A DNA stretch of 32,298 nucleotides from Pontivivens insulae (lineage in GTDB: Bacteria > Pseudomonadota > Alphaproteobacteria > Rhodobacterales > Rhodobacteraceae). Shown here one piece after another: positions 18,325 through 25,198 of this stretch. The stretch spans positions 1 to 32,298 of the forward strand of contig NZ_OMKW01000006.1 of NCBI RefSeq assembly GCF_900302495.1. Direction: 5' to 3'. The position numbers and the translations under genes were made by a program. The notes beneath the pieces are model-generated. The model made no database searches. It was not told where the DNA came from and saw nothing but the letters and a program-made list of their open reading frames with translations. The stretch's first letter is position 1; each line of letters begins with the position of its first letter.

Positions 18325-20105
18325 GCGTCCTCTCCCTCTGTCTGAGCAATCTCAGGCTGGCCCGTTTCCGCCTTCCGGTAGAAGGCACGGTCCTGATGGT
18401 AAAATCCGATGAAGAACAGCGACTGTGCTTCCAGCGGAAGGGTCGCGGGCAAGTCCGCCCCGCCCCGCAACTCCATGATGTCAGCGATCGCGCGGTCAGC
18501 CCGAACTCCCGAGCCCGCCTTCGCGCCTCCTGCCTTGCGCAGGCTCGCGTGGTTGTGCTCGTAACCCCGCATCAGCACCGGAAACACGCGCGCCGGTGTG
18601 GCAGAGGCCGCACCCATAAATTTCTGCCGCAGTGAGGCGCCCCGTTCCTGATAGCTGCGCTCGGCATAGGCATAGGCGGCGAAGAGGCGCCCCAGCAGAT
18701 AGGCCTCGTCCGCGCAGGTCTCATCCAGTGCCATGGGCACCTCCCTTTTGTAGTTCCGGATCAGCACGGCCCGCAGCATCGCCGCGCGCCGCCCGTCCAT
18801 GTTGCCCACCTTCTTCGGATTCGGCTCGCCCTCAACCCGTAGACGGGCAAGGATGCCGCTCATCAGCGTCGCGGGATAATCGCACCCCGTCAGGATCGCG
18901 CGCATCAGCCCGCCCCCCAACGGCTTGGGAATGTTCTTCGCGTCCCGCTGTGCGGCCAGATCGTAGAGCAGCGCCCACGGCTTCGGCGGCATGCGCGCCC
19001 GGTCACGGGCAAAGGGCGAAGGCTCCACAGCGCATTCCGCCCAGAAGCGAGCGGCATTCCGCGCCAGATCGCCCATTGTCCCAGTGTGCCAGTACCGCAC
19101 CGCCAGCCGCGCCGCATTGGGCGATAGGCCAAGAACGAAAACCCGCGTATCTTCACGCAGTGGTCCGGCCTCGCTCCCAGCAGCAAGCGCCTTCATCGCC
19201 TCGGCGAGTTCAGCTTCGCCGCGCCCGTCCTTCTGGTCCGCAACATCGCCCGTCAGAGCCAGAAGCGCTGCGTCCTCGGCACCAAGTTCGCCCTCGCCGC
19301 GCGCCCAAAAGGCGACGGTGTCATCACCAATGCGGATGCAGTTGCCAGATCCTTTGGCCAGAAGCGCGTTGAGCGCCGTACCATAGGCAAAGGCCGCATA
19401 TTCCCCGACCGGCGCATTCTCACCCTGTTTCTTGCCATGAGATTCGTAGGCACTGTCATTGAAGGATACGAGCGCGGCGCCGGACCTTTGCGCCCCCATC
19501 ACCCCTTTAATGGATGGATGGAGCCTGGCAACGGGTGCGGACTGCCCGGTGACAAGGCACATCGCCTTGTCATCCGCGCCGGCGCTCAGCAACGTCTTCG
19601 CCTCGGCCAGTTCATGAAGGAACGTCCCGCCCTCCGTGCGGAACACAAGATTCTGGTCAACGAGCGTCTCCGCATCCAAAGCGGTGAAGCCATCCGGATC
19701 CCACGTCTTGCAAAACCGCGCCAGAGCGATCATCGCCGGGTGCGTCGCCCCTTTCAGAAGCTCCAAATGTGCCGCTCGGAACGCCTCATGCTCCCGCGCG
19801 GTGCGCGCCCTCTGCCCCGGCCCGTCCTCCGTTCCGGTTATGCCAAGCGTATAGGCCGATTTGTCCCAGAACAGATTGGGCTTCACCCCTGCCGTCCGCT
19901 TTACGGCGGAGGGCACGTTCATGCGCCGAGGTTGCAGCTTGCCCTTTTGATCCGGCGCCATCAGCGGCGAGATGCTGTCGACCGTGCCGTCCTGGCGCAG
20001 CACGATTGCCCCGCCGATCTTCTCAGTCGAGAACCCGGGCGCGGCCCAGCCCTCCCGCTCCGCCCGCTGATCATAAAGAGCCACGAGTTCCTGAAGCACC
20101 GTCAC
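18321..20105 (-). CDS. cas8c: Cascade large subunit Cas8c (Csd1)
   Basis: A 594-residue large subunit that reads the PAM and recruits Cas3. The N-terminus VTVLQELVALYDQRAEREGWAAPGFSTEKIGGAIVL and the pattern WDKSAYTLGITG identify Csd1. I chose the GTG at 20105 because it overlaps the cas5 stop as GTGA and the family begins there; a GTG at 20099 is possible. The open frame reaching 20330 is a cas5 shadow. In type I-C an internal start inside cas8c often yields the small subunit Cas11c. I did not find a start I could defend by eye, but the 3' third of the gene is where to look. Confidence 0.95.
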   Translation of the reverse strand: MTVLQELVALYDQRAEREGWAAPGFSTEKIGGAIVLRQDGTVDSISPLMAPDQKGKLQPRRMNVPSAVKRTAGVKPNLFWDKSAYTLGITGTEDGPGQRARTAREHEAFRAAHLELLKGATHPAMIALARFCKTWDPDGFTALDAETLVDQNLVFRTEGGTFLHELAEAKTLLSAGADDKAMCLVTGQSAPVARLHPSIKGVMGAQRSGAALVSFNDSAYESHGKKQGENAPVGEYAAFAYGTALNALLAKGSGNCIRIGDDTVAFWARGEGELGAEDAALLALTGDVADQKDGRGEAELAEAMKALAAGSEAGPLREDTRVFVLGLSPNAARLAVRYWHTGTMGDLARNAARFWAECAVEPSPFARDRARMPPKPWALLYDLAAQRDAKNIPKPLGGGLMRAILTGCDYPATLMSGILARLRVEGEPNPKKVGNMDGRRAAMLRAVLIRNYKREVPMALDETCADEAYLLGRLFAAYAYAERSYQERGASLRQKFMGAASATPARVFPVLMRGYEHNHASLRKAGGAKAGSGVRADRAIADIMELRGGADLPATLPLEAQSLFFIGFYHQDRAFYRKAETGQPEIAQTEGEDA

Positions 20106-20767
20106 GTCAGCGCCCCTTCCGCGTGACAGCCGCGCACGTCGATCACACCGCGTTCCATCCGTGCGCGGTAAAAGACCGACGCCCGTCCCACAGCATAGTC
20201 GATATCGTGCAGCATCCAGCCGAAATCTCGGTCCTGATCGGCTTCCGGCAGGCCGGTCGGCGGGATAGCCTCGACAAGTTCGAAATCGGCCGGGAACTCC
20301 CGCACGCCCAACGACGGCTGCTGAAAGCACTGTCCCTTAGCCGCCCGCCTGCAAAACATGTCGTGGTGCTTGGCAGGGCTATCGCCGCCCGCCTTGCTCG
20401 TCAACTCGAAATGCGCCTCGATCCCGTAGGCGACATCCCGCAGGCAAAGCATCGCCCGCTGCTGCCGATCCGTTTCGACGCTCAACCCCAGCTTCGACAG
20501 ATCACCGTTCTTACGCGCGCTCTTCGCGGCTCCGACAGGGATCTTCGAGCCTACCTCGTTCCGTCGGATCGTCTCGAACTGGATAGGGTTGAGAACATGT
20601 ATCCGGTCAACTACCCAGCGGATCGCCGGTTTCCAGTGGATCGCCTCAAGAATGCCGCGTGCTGCGGAGGGCGTCATGACGTCATAGCTGACCCGCTCCA
20701 CCTTCATCTCGGGCCGGGTAAAACAGGCATTGCGCCCCCGGACCACCAGTTTGACACCGTATTGCAT
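20102..20767 (-). CDS. cas5c: Cas5c, pre-crRNA endoribonuclease and handle-binding subunit
   Basis: A 221-residue RAMP protein. In type I-C it replaces Cas6: it cuts the repeat at the base of the stem and keeps the 11-nt 5' handle. The start MQYGVKLVVRGRNACFTRPEMKVERVSYDVMTPSAARG is typical. The Lys-His pair needed for cleavage in Cas5d enzymes is visible in PAKHHDMFCRRAAKGQCF (K133, H134, H135). ATG 20767 has GAGG 6 nt upstream. Its stop overlaps the cas8c start. The 280 bp before it are unusual for a cas operon (see the small ORF and mini-CRISPR). Confidence 0.96.
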   Translation of the reverse strand: MQYGVKLVVRGRNACFTRPEMKVERVSYDVMTPSAARGILEAIHWKPAIRWVVDRIHVLNPIQFETIRRNEVGSKIPVGAAKSARKNGDLSKLGLSVETDRQQRAMLCLRDVAYGIEAHFELTSKAGGDSPAKHHDMFCRRAAKGQCFQQPSLGVREFPADFELVEAIPPTGLPEADQDRDFGWMLHDIDYAVGRASVFYRARMERGVIDVRGCHAEGALT

Positions 20768-20783
20768 TTGATCCTCGCGTAAT

Positions 20784-20873
20784 GCCGCCAGCCTAGACTC
20801 GCTGGCGGCGGAACGTCTGTGACAATTGTCACCCAGTCTATGTTTCGATCCGCAGGCCGCTTAAGGCCCAAAG
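20784..20873 (-). ncRNA. Candidate mini-CRISPR guide RNA (CreA/CreR-like)
   Basis: On the minus strand, the last 12 nt of the array repeat, GCGGATCGAAAC, recur exactly at 20853-20842. They are preceded by a different but still self-pairing stem (GGCC-TTAAGC-GGCC), so Cas5c could recognise and cut it and leave the normal 11-nt handle. About 32 nt of spacer-like sequence follow (20841-20810, beginning ATAGACTGGGTG). Then comes a second hairpin, GCCGCCAGC / GCTGGCGGC (20809-20784), and GAGGATCAAAT, which resembles the handle with one gap. The spacer start matches 21033-21044 beside a TTC PAM. The whole resembles the degenerate two-repeat mini-arrays that encode CreA antitoxin or Cas-regulating guides. 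Expression and function are inferred. Confidence 0.68.
20819..20832. repeat. 14-bp perfect palindrome inside the candidate guide
   Basis: GTGACAATTGTCAC is its own reverse complement. It lies in the middle of the spacer-like sequence, 52 bp upstream of cas5c. It could be an operator for a repressor of the cas5-cas2 genes instead of, or as well as, part of a guide. Confidence 0.6.
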
Positions 20874-20980
20874 TATCGAAAAGTCCACAGAACGACTTGG
20901 ATGACCAACCGCAGAACCAGATGAAAGCTTAGAATGGCTCGTACTACTTCAATCCATCGCTCATAGTCGTTTTTGCGCAT
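20861..20980 (-). CDS. Small hydrophobic ORF between cas3 and cas5 (candidate CreT-like toxin)
   Basis: A 39-residue frame, too short for routine calling, with a strong Shine-Dalgarno sequence (GGAGG, 5 nt before ATG 20980). It has a charged N-terminus (MRKNDYERWIEVVR) and then one amphipathic or membrane helix (AILSFHLVLRLVIQVVLW), ending in FRYFGP. It starts 69 bp after the cas3 stop, and its TAA falls in the loop of the degenerate CRISPR repeat. It uses several codons unusual for this GC-rich DNA (GTA-GTA-CGA in a row, CTA, and two more CGA). Known CreT toxins sit at this kind of position and act by sequestering rare tRNAs; a small membrane toxin is the other possibility. A longer frame from ATG 21034 lacks a ribosome binding site. 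I know of no homologue. Confidence 0.62.
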   Translation of the reverse strand: MRKNDYERWIEVVRAILSFHLVLRLVIQVVLWTFRYFGP

Positions 20981-21029
20981 CTCGACCTCCGATGAACCTG
21001 AAGTGGGGACGGCAAAGCTTAGACGCAAG

Positions 21030-21067
21030 TTCATAGAATGGGCGCCCGTCAAATCACCATTCCACCG
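21030..21067 (+). promoter_or_regulatory. Partial protospacer with TTC PAM upstream of the small ORF
   Basis: TTC at 21030-21032 is followed by ATAGAATGGGCG. The spacer-like sequence of the mini-CRISPR begins ATAGACTGGGTG. Positions 1-5, 7-10 and 12 match. The only mismatch in the first ten is position 6, which type I complexes tolerate. The site covers candidate promoter elements of the minus strand (TTGACG at 21052-21047 and TATGAA at 21035-21030, not at ideal mutual spacing) just upstream of the 39-codon ORF, and it overlaps the cas3 stop. Confidence 0.6.
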
Positions 21068-23223
21068 CTCACAATTCCCAGCCCTGCCTGTGCATCATAG
21101 TCTTGCAAATGCTCCAGCATCGCGAATTGCGGCCCGAATTCACCTTCCTCCCACCACTTGAGGTGCCCGGCTTGCCACAGCGCATCCCAGAGCGAGTACG
21201 GCACGGACACCGTATGCGGCTGAAAGGCCCGCGCGACCGTCCCCGGCTTTCTGAACCGCAGCTTATCAAGTTCATCTGAACCGATCCCGTATTCCCCGTC
21301 GCGGATCACCACACTTTTCTGCCCATCCGGGATTAGGCGGAACGCCGCCTCGATATCTTCGTATGGCACCCTTCCCTTGCATTTCGCCAGCGCATGCAAG
21401 ATGCCATTCAGCCCTGCTACCTCTGCCGCATCGAGCGCGTCCGGCCCGTATTGGTCCCAGAGATCGCGGAAATAGGCCGTCACCGCAGCTCGCGACAGTG
21501 GATCATCCGTTGTCGCCATCACCCGGCGCGCCGTCTCTGCAAACTGCTTCACCGCAGGCGGCGGATCGACCTCCGGGGCGAAAACCTCGACCAGCCCAAG
21601 CTCGCCAAGCTCCCCATTGCGGTTGCACCGCCCGGCGGCCTGCGCAATCGAGTCTATTCCCGCCTCCGCGCGCAAAACGCGCGGAAAGCTGATATCCACC
21701 CCGGCCTCGATCAGCGAAGTCGATACTAGCCGCACGGGCTGACCCGCCGCCAACAGCGCCCGCACATCCTGCAGCACGGCCCTGCGATGGGCGGCCGTCA
21801 TCAGCGTGCTCAGATGCCTCGCACTTGGCTGTTCACGGATCGCATCGAAAAGGCGCCGCGCCTGTGCTCGATTGTCCACGATGACGAGCACCTGCTCGAC
21901 GCAAAGCAACCGCTCAGCAACTTCGCTATCGCTCAGCGCACCCACATTGCGCACCTCGACCCGTTTGAGCACATCATAAAGCCGGTCCGGTTCCGGCGCG
22001 ATCTCCCGCACATCCTGCAGAGCTTCGGAAGCCGGAAAACCATCGGACTTCGTCAGCGCCGGCTGCGTGGCAGTACAAAGCACCACACTTGCACCATAGG
22101 CCCCACTGAGCTCGCGGATCGCTGCAAGACAGGGCCGAAGAAACGGCAACGGCAGGCTTTGCGCCTCATCCAGAATGATGACCGACTGGGCCAGATTGTG
22201 CAGTTTGCGACACCGCCTCTTGCGCGCGGCGAACATACTTTCGAAAAACTGCACACCCGTGGTCACGATGACCGGGCGATTCCAGCTGATCGTGCCGCTG
22301 CGCCGCTGTTCGCGCTCGTCCTCGTTCATCGCGCTATCGTCGAAGCTCGCGTGATGCTCCAGCACGGCATCTGACCCCAAGACTTCGCGAAACACGCTGG
22401 CAGTTTGTTCAACGATCGAGGTATAGGGCACAACGTAGACGATGCGCCGCAGCCCGTGTTGCGCCGCGTGTTCCAGCCCAAAACCCAGCGAGGCAAGCGT
22501 CTTGCCGCCTCCCGTCGGAACCGTCAGCGTAAATAATCCCGGTGTCGCCTGTGCCGATTGCAGCGCGTGTTCCAGCACCTCGGCTCGCAGGACATTGATT
22601 GCTGATGGAGTTGCCTGCCCGGCGACCGCCCTCATATGCCGATTAAACGCCGCGCGCATATCGTCCGACAGCCGGTCCGGCACGGATGGGAGGCCTTTTC
22701 CATCGACCTCGTGGTAGAATGCGCCCGTCTCCCGATCATCGGCATCCGTCAAGCAGGAATAGATCATCCGGACGAAAAATTGCAGGCTGAACGAAAACGT
22801 GTCGCGATTGTGGGGAAACCCCGTCGGCACAGTTGGCCGTGACGGCGCGCACCAACCGGGCAGTGGAATATCCGCCGCGGCAGCAAGGCGCCTGTCCAGC
22901 CGTTCGGGGTTCGGCAAAGCTCCGTGGTGTCCAGCGATCGCGGGTCTCAAAGCCAAGCCGAGAGGACCGAGCTCTGCGAGCCGAAGGGCACCCTCGGCCG
23001 AATGAGTGACATCGTTGCGCTCGCCCGCAAGCTTTCGCTGAAATCCCGGTTTTGCCTTGCCGAGATCATGCAGCAGCGCCACAGCTGCCGCGGCTGGGCC
23101 CGCCCCAAAAGATGCAGCCATCGTCTCTGCTGTCTTTGCCACGCGCAAAGAGTGTTCTTCGAGCGTTTCCCATTCCGTGACCGGCTGGCCCTCGACAGAA
23201 TGAGCGAAAATCGGATCTTCCAT
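21049..23223 (-). CDS. cas3: CRISPR effector nuclease-helicase Cas3 (type I-C)
   Basis: A 724-residue HD nuclease fused to a superfamily 2 helicase that degrades DNA after Cascade binding. The HD ligands are visible as EEHSLRV (H24), LLHDLGK (H52, D53), VTHSAEG (H74) and AGHHGALP (H99, H100). The helicase has Walker A TVPTGGGKT (about 234-242), the DEAQ box ILDEAQSLPLPFLRP, and later motifs STSLIEAGVDISFP and QAAGRCNRNGE. The ATG at 23223 overlaps the stop of the upstream nucleotidyltransferase gene (TAATG). It is of full length and all key residues are present. The 3' end overlaps the partial protospacer described above. Confidence 0.97.
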   Translation of the reverse strand: MEDPIFAHSVEGQPVTEWETLEEHSLRVAKTAETMAASFGAGPAAAAVALLHDLGKAKPGFQRKLAGERNDVTHSAEGALRLAELGPLGLALRPAIAGHHGALPNPERLDRRLAAAADIPLPGWCAPSRPTVPTGFPHNRDTFSFSLQFFVRMIYSCLTDADDRETGAFYHEVDGKGLPSVPDRLSDDMRAAFNRHMRAVAGQATPSAINVLRAEVLEHALQSAQATPGLFTLTVPTGGGKTLASLGFGLEHAAQHGLRRIVYVVPYTSIVEQTASVFREVLGSDAVLEHHASFDDSAMNEDEREQRRSGTISWNRPVIVTTGVQFFESMFAARKRRCRKLHNLAQSVIILDEAQSLPLPFLRPCLAAIRELSGAYGASVVLCTATQPALTKSDGFPASEALQDVREIAPEPDRLYDVLKRVEVRNVGALSDSEVAERLLCVEQVLVIVDNRAQARRLFDAIREQPSARHLSTLMTAAHRRAVLQDVRALLAAGQPVRLVSTSLIEAGVDISFPRVLRAEAGIDSIAQAAGRCNRNGELGELGLVEVFAPEVDPPPAVKQFAETARRVMATTDDPLSRAAVTAYFRDLWDQYGPDALDAAEVAGLNGILHALAKCKGRVPYEDIEAAFRLIPDGQKSVVIRDGEYGIGSDELDKLRFRKPGTVARAFQPHTVSVPYSLWDALWQAGHLKWWEEGEFGPQFAMLEHLQDYDAQAGLGIVSGGMVI

Positions 23224-24236
23224 TATACCAACACCTCGGCCACATCAGGCGCCCGCCCCAGCGCCGTCTCAATCCGCTCGGTCCATTTCGGCCCCCTGCC
23301 GCGCGCGTCCGCCAGCGCCTCGGCGATTTCGTTGGGCCGATCCTTGGCCAGCGCCCGGATCAACAGCCGCGCCTGCGCCACGTCCTTCGCAGCCTTCAGG
23401 CGGTCCTGCCCCGTGCGCCGCGTGCTCACGATCAGCTTGTGGATGGCAAAGCGCTCGGGCCGCGGCACCTGCACCAGCACGCCCGAGCGATAAAGCCCCG
23501 CCGCCGGGATCCGGTCCGCAATCAGGTAGTTGAGGTAGCGCAGCGCCTGCGCCCGCACCTCCAGCGCCGCGAGCGGGCGCACCTCCTCCTCGCCGCAGGC
23601 CGGGGTCAGAAACTCGACCAGCGCTCTGCCCCGCGTCTGCCGCCAGCGCCATGCCTCGCGGTTGTCGAGCGTCGGCATCGGCTCGAAATCTAACTCGGCC
23701 AGCACATCCGCGAGCCGAGGCTCCGCCCGGTCATCGAGCGCGAGGCTCAACCGCTCGAAGCTCGCGATGTCAAGGTCGCCGGTCATCGCCACATGGTCCG
23801 CGCGCAGGCGCAGCCCCAACTCGCCTTCATAGAGCCGGAACGCCTGCGTCCCCACCACCGTCCCGCCGAGGCGAAAGGCCCCTGCCCCGGCCATCGCGCC
23901 GAGCAGCGGGCTGGTCGCATGGTCGAGGCTCATCAGCCTATCCGCTCGCAAGAGCCGCACCAGCCGCGACCGCTCCGCCGCGCGCGCCTTGGCATCTTCG
24001 CGCAACGCGTCCAAGCGCTCGAACCGCGCGAGCAGCTGCGGCGTCTCCTGCCCGATATAGGCTTTGCGCACGTCCGAGCCGACGCGGTAGCTGTCATACC
24101 AGTAGGTCCGCCCGCCCCGCTTCTGTGGCGTAGGCGTGCCGCGCAGCCCGCTCACTACCTCGTCGAGCAGTAGCCGAAGCAGGTCGTGAAAAGCAATCTG
24201 GGCAATCTGGGAGTGTCGCTCGATGGCCATGCTCAA
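23223..24236 (-). CDS. Nucleotidyltransferase-fold protein (GSU2403/NTP_transf_8 type) heading the cas operon
   Basis: A 337-residue protein of the GSU2403-like nucleotidyltransferase-fold group. The helical N-terminus contains RGTPTPQKRGGRTYWYDSYRVG, then GAMAGAGAFRLGGTVVGTQAFRLYE. The probable catalytic acids are in VAMTGDLDIASFE (D154, D156). The middle carries PLAALEVRAQALRYLNYLIAD, and the C-terminus PERFAIHKLIVSTRR. Substrate and role are unknown to me. The stop overlaps the cas3 start (TAATG), so the gene is translationally coupled to the CRISPR system. The start is ambiguous: TTG 24236 has AGAGGTG at 7 nt, while ATG 24230 lies 6 nt further in. A broken N-terminal copy lies at the other end of the CRISPR array. 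Confidence 0.85.
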   Translation of the reverse strand: MSMAIERHSQIAQIAFHDLLRLLLDEVVSGLRGTPTPQKRGGRTYWYDSYRVGSDVRKAYIGQETPQLLARFERLDALREDAKARAAERSRLVRLLRADRLMSLDHATSPLLGAMAGAGAFRLGGTVVGTQAFRLYEGELGLRLRADHVAMTGDLDIASFERLSLALDDRAEPRLADVLAELDFEPMPTLDNREAWRWRQTRGRALVEFLTPACGEEEVRPLAALEVRAQALRYLNYLIADRIPAAGLYRSGVLVQVPRPERFAIHKLIVSTRRTGQDRLKAAKDVAQARLLIRALAKDRPNEIAEALADARGRGPKWTERIETALGRAPDVAEVLV

Positions 24237-24272
24237 CGCTCTTCACCTCTATTGAACATACCGCATTTCCCA

Positions 24273-24301
24273 TGCTCAACAAATGCGAAATCGGTTGAGC
24301 A
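24273..24301. promoter_or_regulatory. Inverted repeat upstream of the nucleotidyltransferase-cas3 operon
   Basis: TGCTCAAC (24273-24280) and GTTGAGCA (24294-24301) are perfectly inverted around 13 bp. A third copy of the half-site, TGCTCAAC, lies at 24230-24237 across the start codon. This arrangement fits an operator controlling the operon, although no regulator gene is adjacent. Confidence 0.5.
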
Positions 24302-24429
24302 CAAAATCAGTCAACACCCTCGATCCGCACAGAGTTCAAGCCGCGTGTTCACGCAGCCTCAGCGATCGTCCTCGCAGATGCGTAGCGATGTGCCGAGCGT
24401 GAAAGGCCGTCGGTGGTTGAACATGAAGC

Positions 24430-24812
24430 TCACCCTCGACCGCCTCTCCGCGCCTGTCCTTTGAATCCGACCTGTCGGCTTGGAAAGCAGCTTTTACGCT
24501 GCTTGATAAGCGCAATGCCGAGGAGGAGCTCGTCGAAGCGCGTGATCTTGAGGTCGGCGATTTGGGAGAGTAGCCATGTCAGCCACGCTTGTTGGTCTAC
24601 GTTGTCGAGCTTGGCGGTCTCAATGACGGTAATGGCGCTTGCCATGGCTTTGCCGCCGCCCTCGGAGCATGCAAACATCAAGTTTTTCCGGCCGATGGCG
24701 AAGGGTTTGACCGCGCGCCCTGATGTATTTTGTCGAGCTCAAGGTGGCCGTTCTTGAGATATGGCCGCGCCTTTGGCAACCGGGCAAGGGCGCAGTGGAT
24801 GGCTTACGCCAT
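24430..24812 (-). pseudogene. IS66-family transposase remnant (C-terminal part)
   Basis: Minus-strand reading gives CALARLPKARPYLKNGHLELD, then after a frameshift AVKPFAIGRKNLMFACSEGG and GKAMASAITVIETAKL, VDQQAWLTWLLSQIADLKITRFDELL. This is the conserved C-terminal end of IS66 TnpC transposases. The usual NNTAER block between the two parts is lost at the frameshift, and the rest of the gene is missing. The remnant stops where the IS3 element's TGGAGT repeats begin. It is not functional. Confidence 0.82.
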
Positions 24813-24813
24813 A

Positions 24814-24837
24814 TGGAGTTGGAGTTGGAGTTGGAGT
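24814..24837 (+). repeat. Four tandem TGGAGT hexamers at the IS left end
   Basis: TGGAGT repeated four times, running directly into the terminal inverted repeat. The other end has two copies. Length variation through slippage at an IS tip is the simplest reading. Confidence 0.85.
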
Positions 24838-24886
24838 TCCCCCGGTTTGATGGACACTTTTTCACTGATGAAGGAGAGTGTTTTTC

Positions 24887-25198
24887 ATGCCGAGAACGAG
24901 GACCCCGTACCCGACGGAATTTAGGGAACAATTGGTTGGGCTGGCGCGAGCTGGTCGCAGTGTTGAAAGTCTTGCGCGGGAATATGAGCCCTGCGCTGCA
25001 ACGATCCATGACTGGGTTAAGCAGGCCGGTGCCGACGATGGTGACCGCGTTGACCGCCTGACCAGCACGGAAATGGAAGAACTGCGTCAGCTTCACAAAG
25101 AAGTCAGGCAACTCCGCCAAGAGCGGGACATCTTATCAAAGGCCGCGGCTTGGTTTGCACAAAACGACGTGACATCGCGGAGGTCTTCAAGTTCATGA
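24887..25198 (+). CDS. IS3-family OrfA (helix-turn-helix transposase subunit)
   Basis: A 103-residue OrfA. Residues about 1-50 (MPRTRTPYPTEFREQLVGLA, then SVESLAREYEPCAATIHDWVKQ) form the DNA-binding helix-turn-helix. A leucine-zipper-like coiled coil follows (EMEELRQLHKEVRQLRQERDILSKAAAWFA). I chose ATG 24887 because AAGGAGAG lies 8 nt upstream; the GTG at 24878 overlaps that site. The end overlaps OrfB in the -1 frame, so a programmed -1 frameshift near the CACAAAAC run probably makes the fused transposase. Confidence 0.9.
   Translation: MPRTRTPYPTEFREQLVGLARAGRSVESLAREYEPCAATIHDWVKQAGADDGDRVDRLTSTEMEELRQLHKEVRQLRQERDILSKAAAWFAQNDVTSRRSSSS

Noticed and set aside
18632-19372. Long Pro/Arg/Ser-rich plus-strand frame opposite cas8c
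   Set aside because: Typical antisense shadow in GC-rich DNA; cas8c on the other strand is clearly real.
21034-21052. Longer versions of the small ORF starting at ATG 21034 or TTG 21052
   Set aside because: No Shine-Dalgarno sequence at either, whereas GGAGG precedes ATG 20980 at good spacing.
24316-24325. CGATCCGC near the nucleotidyltransferase promoter, resembling part of the CRISPR repeat
   Set aside because: Only eight bases match, with no neighbouring stem, spacer or handle end; chance is sufficient.
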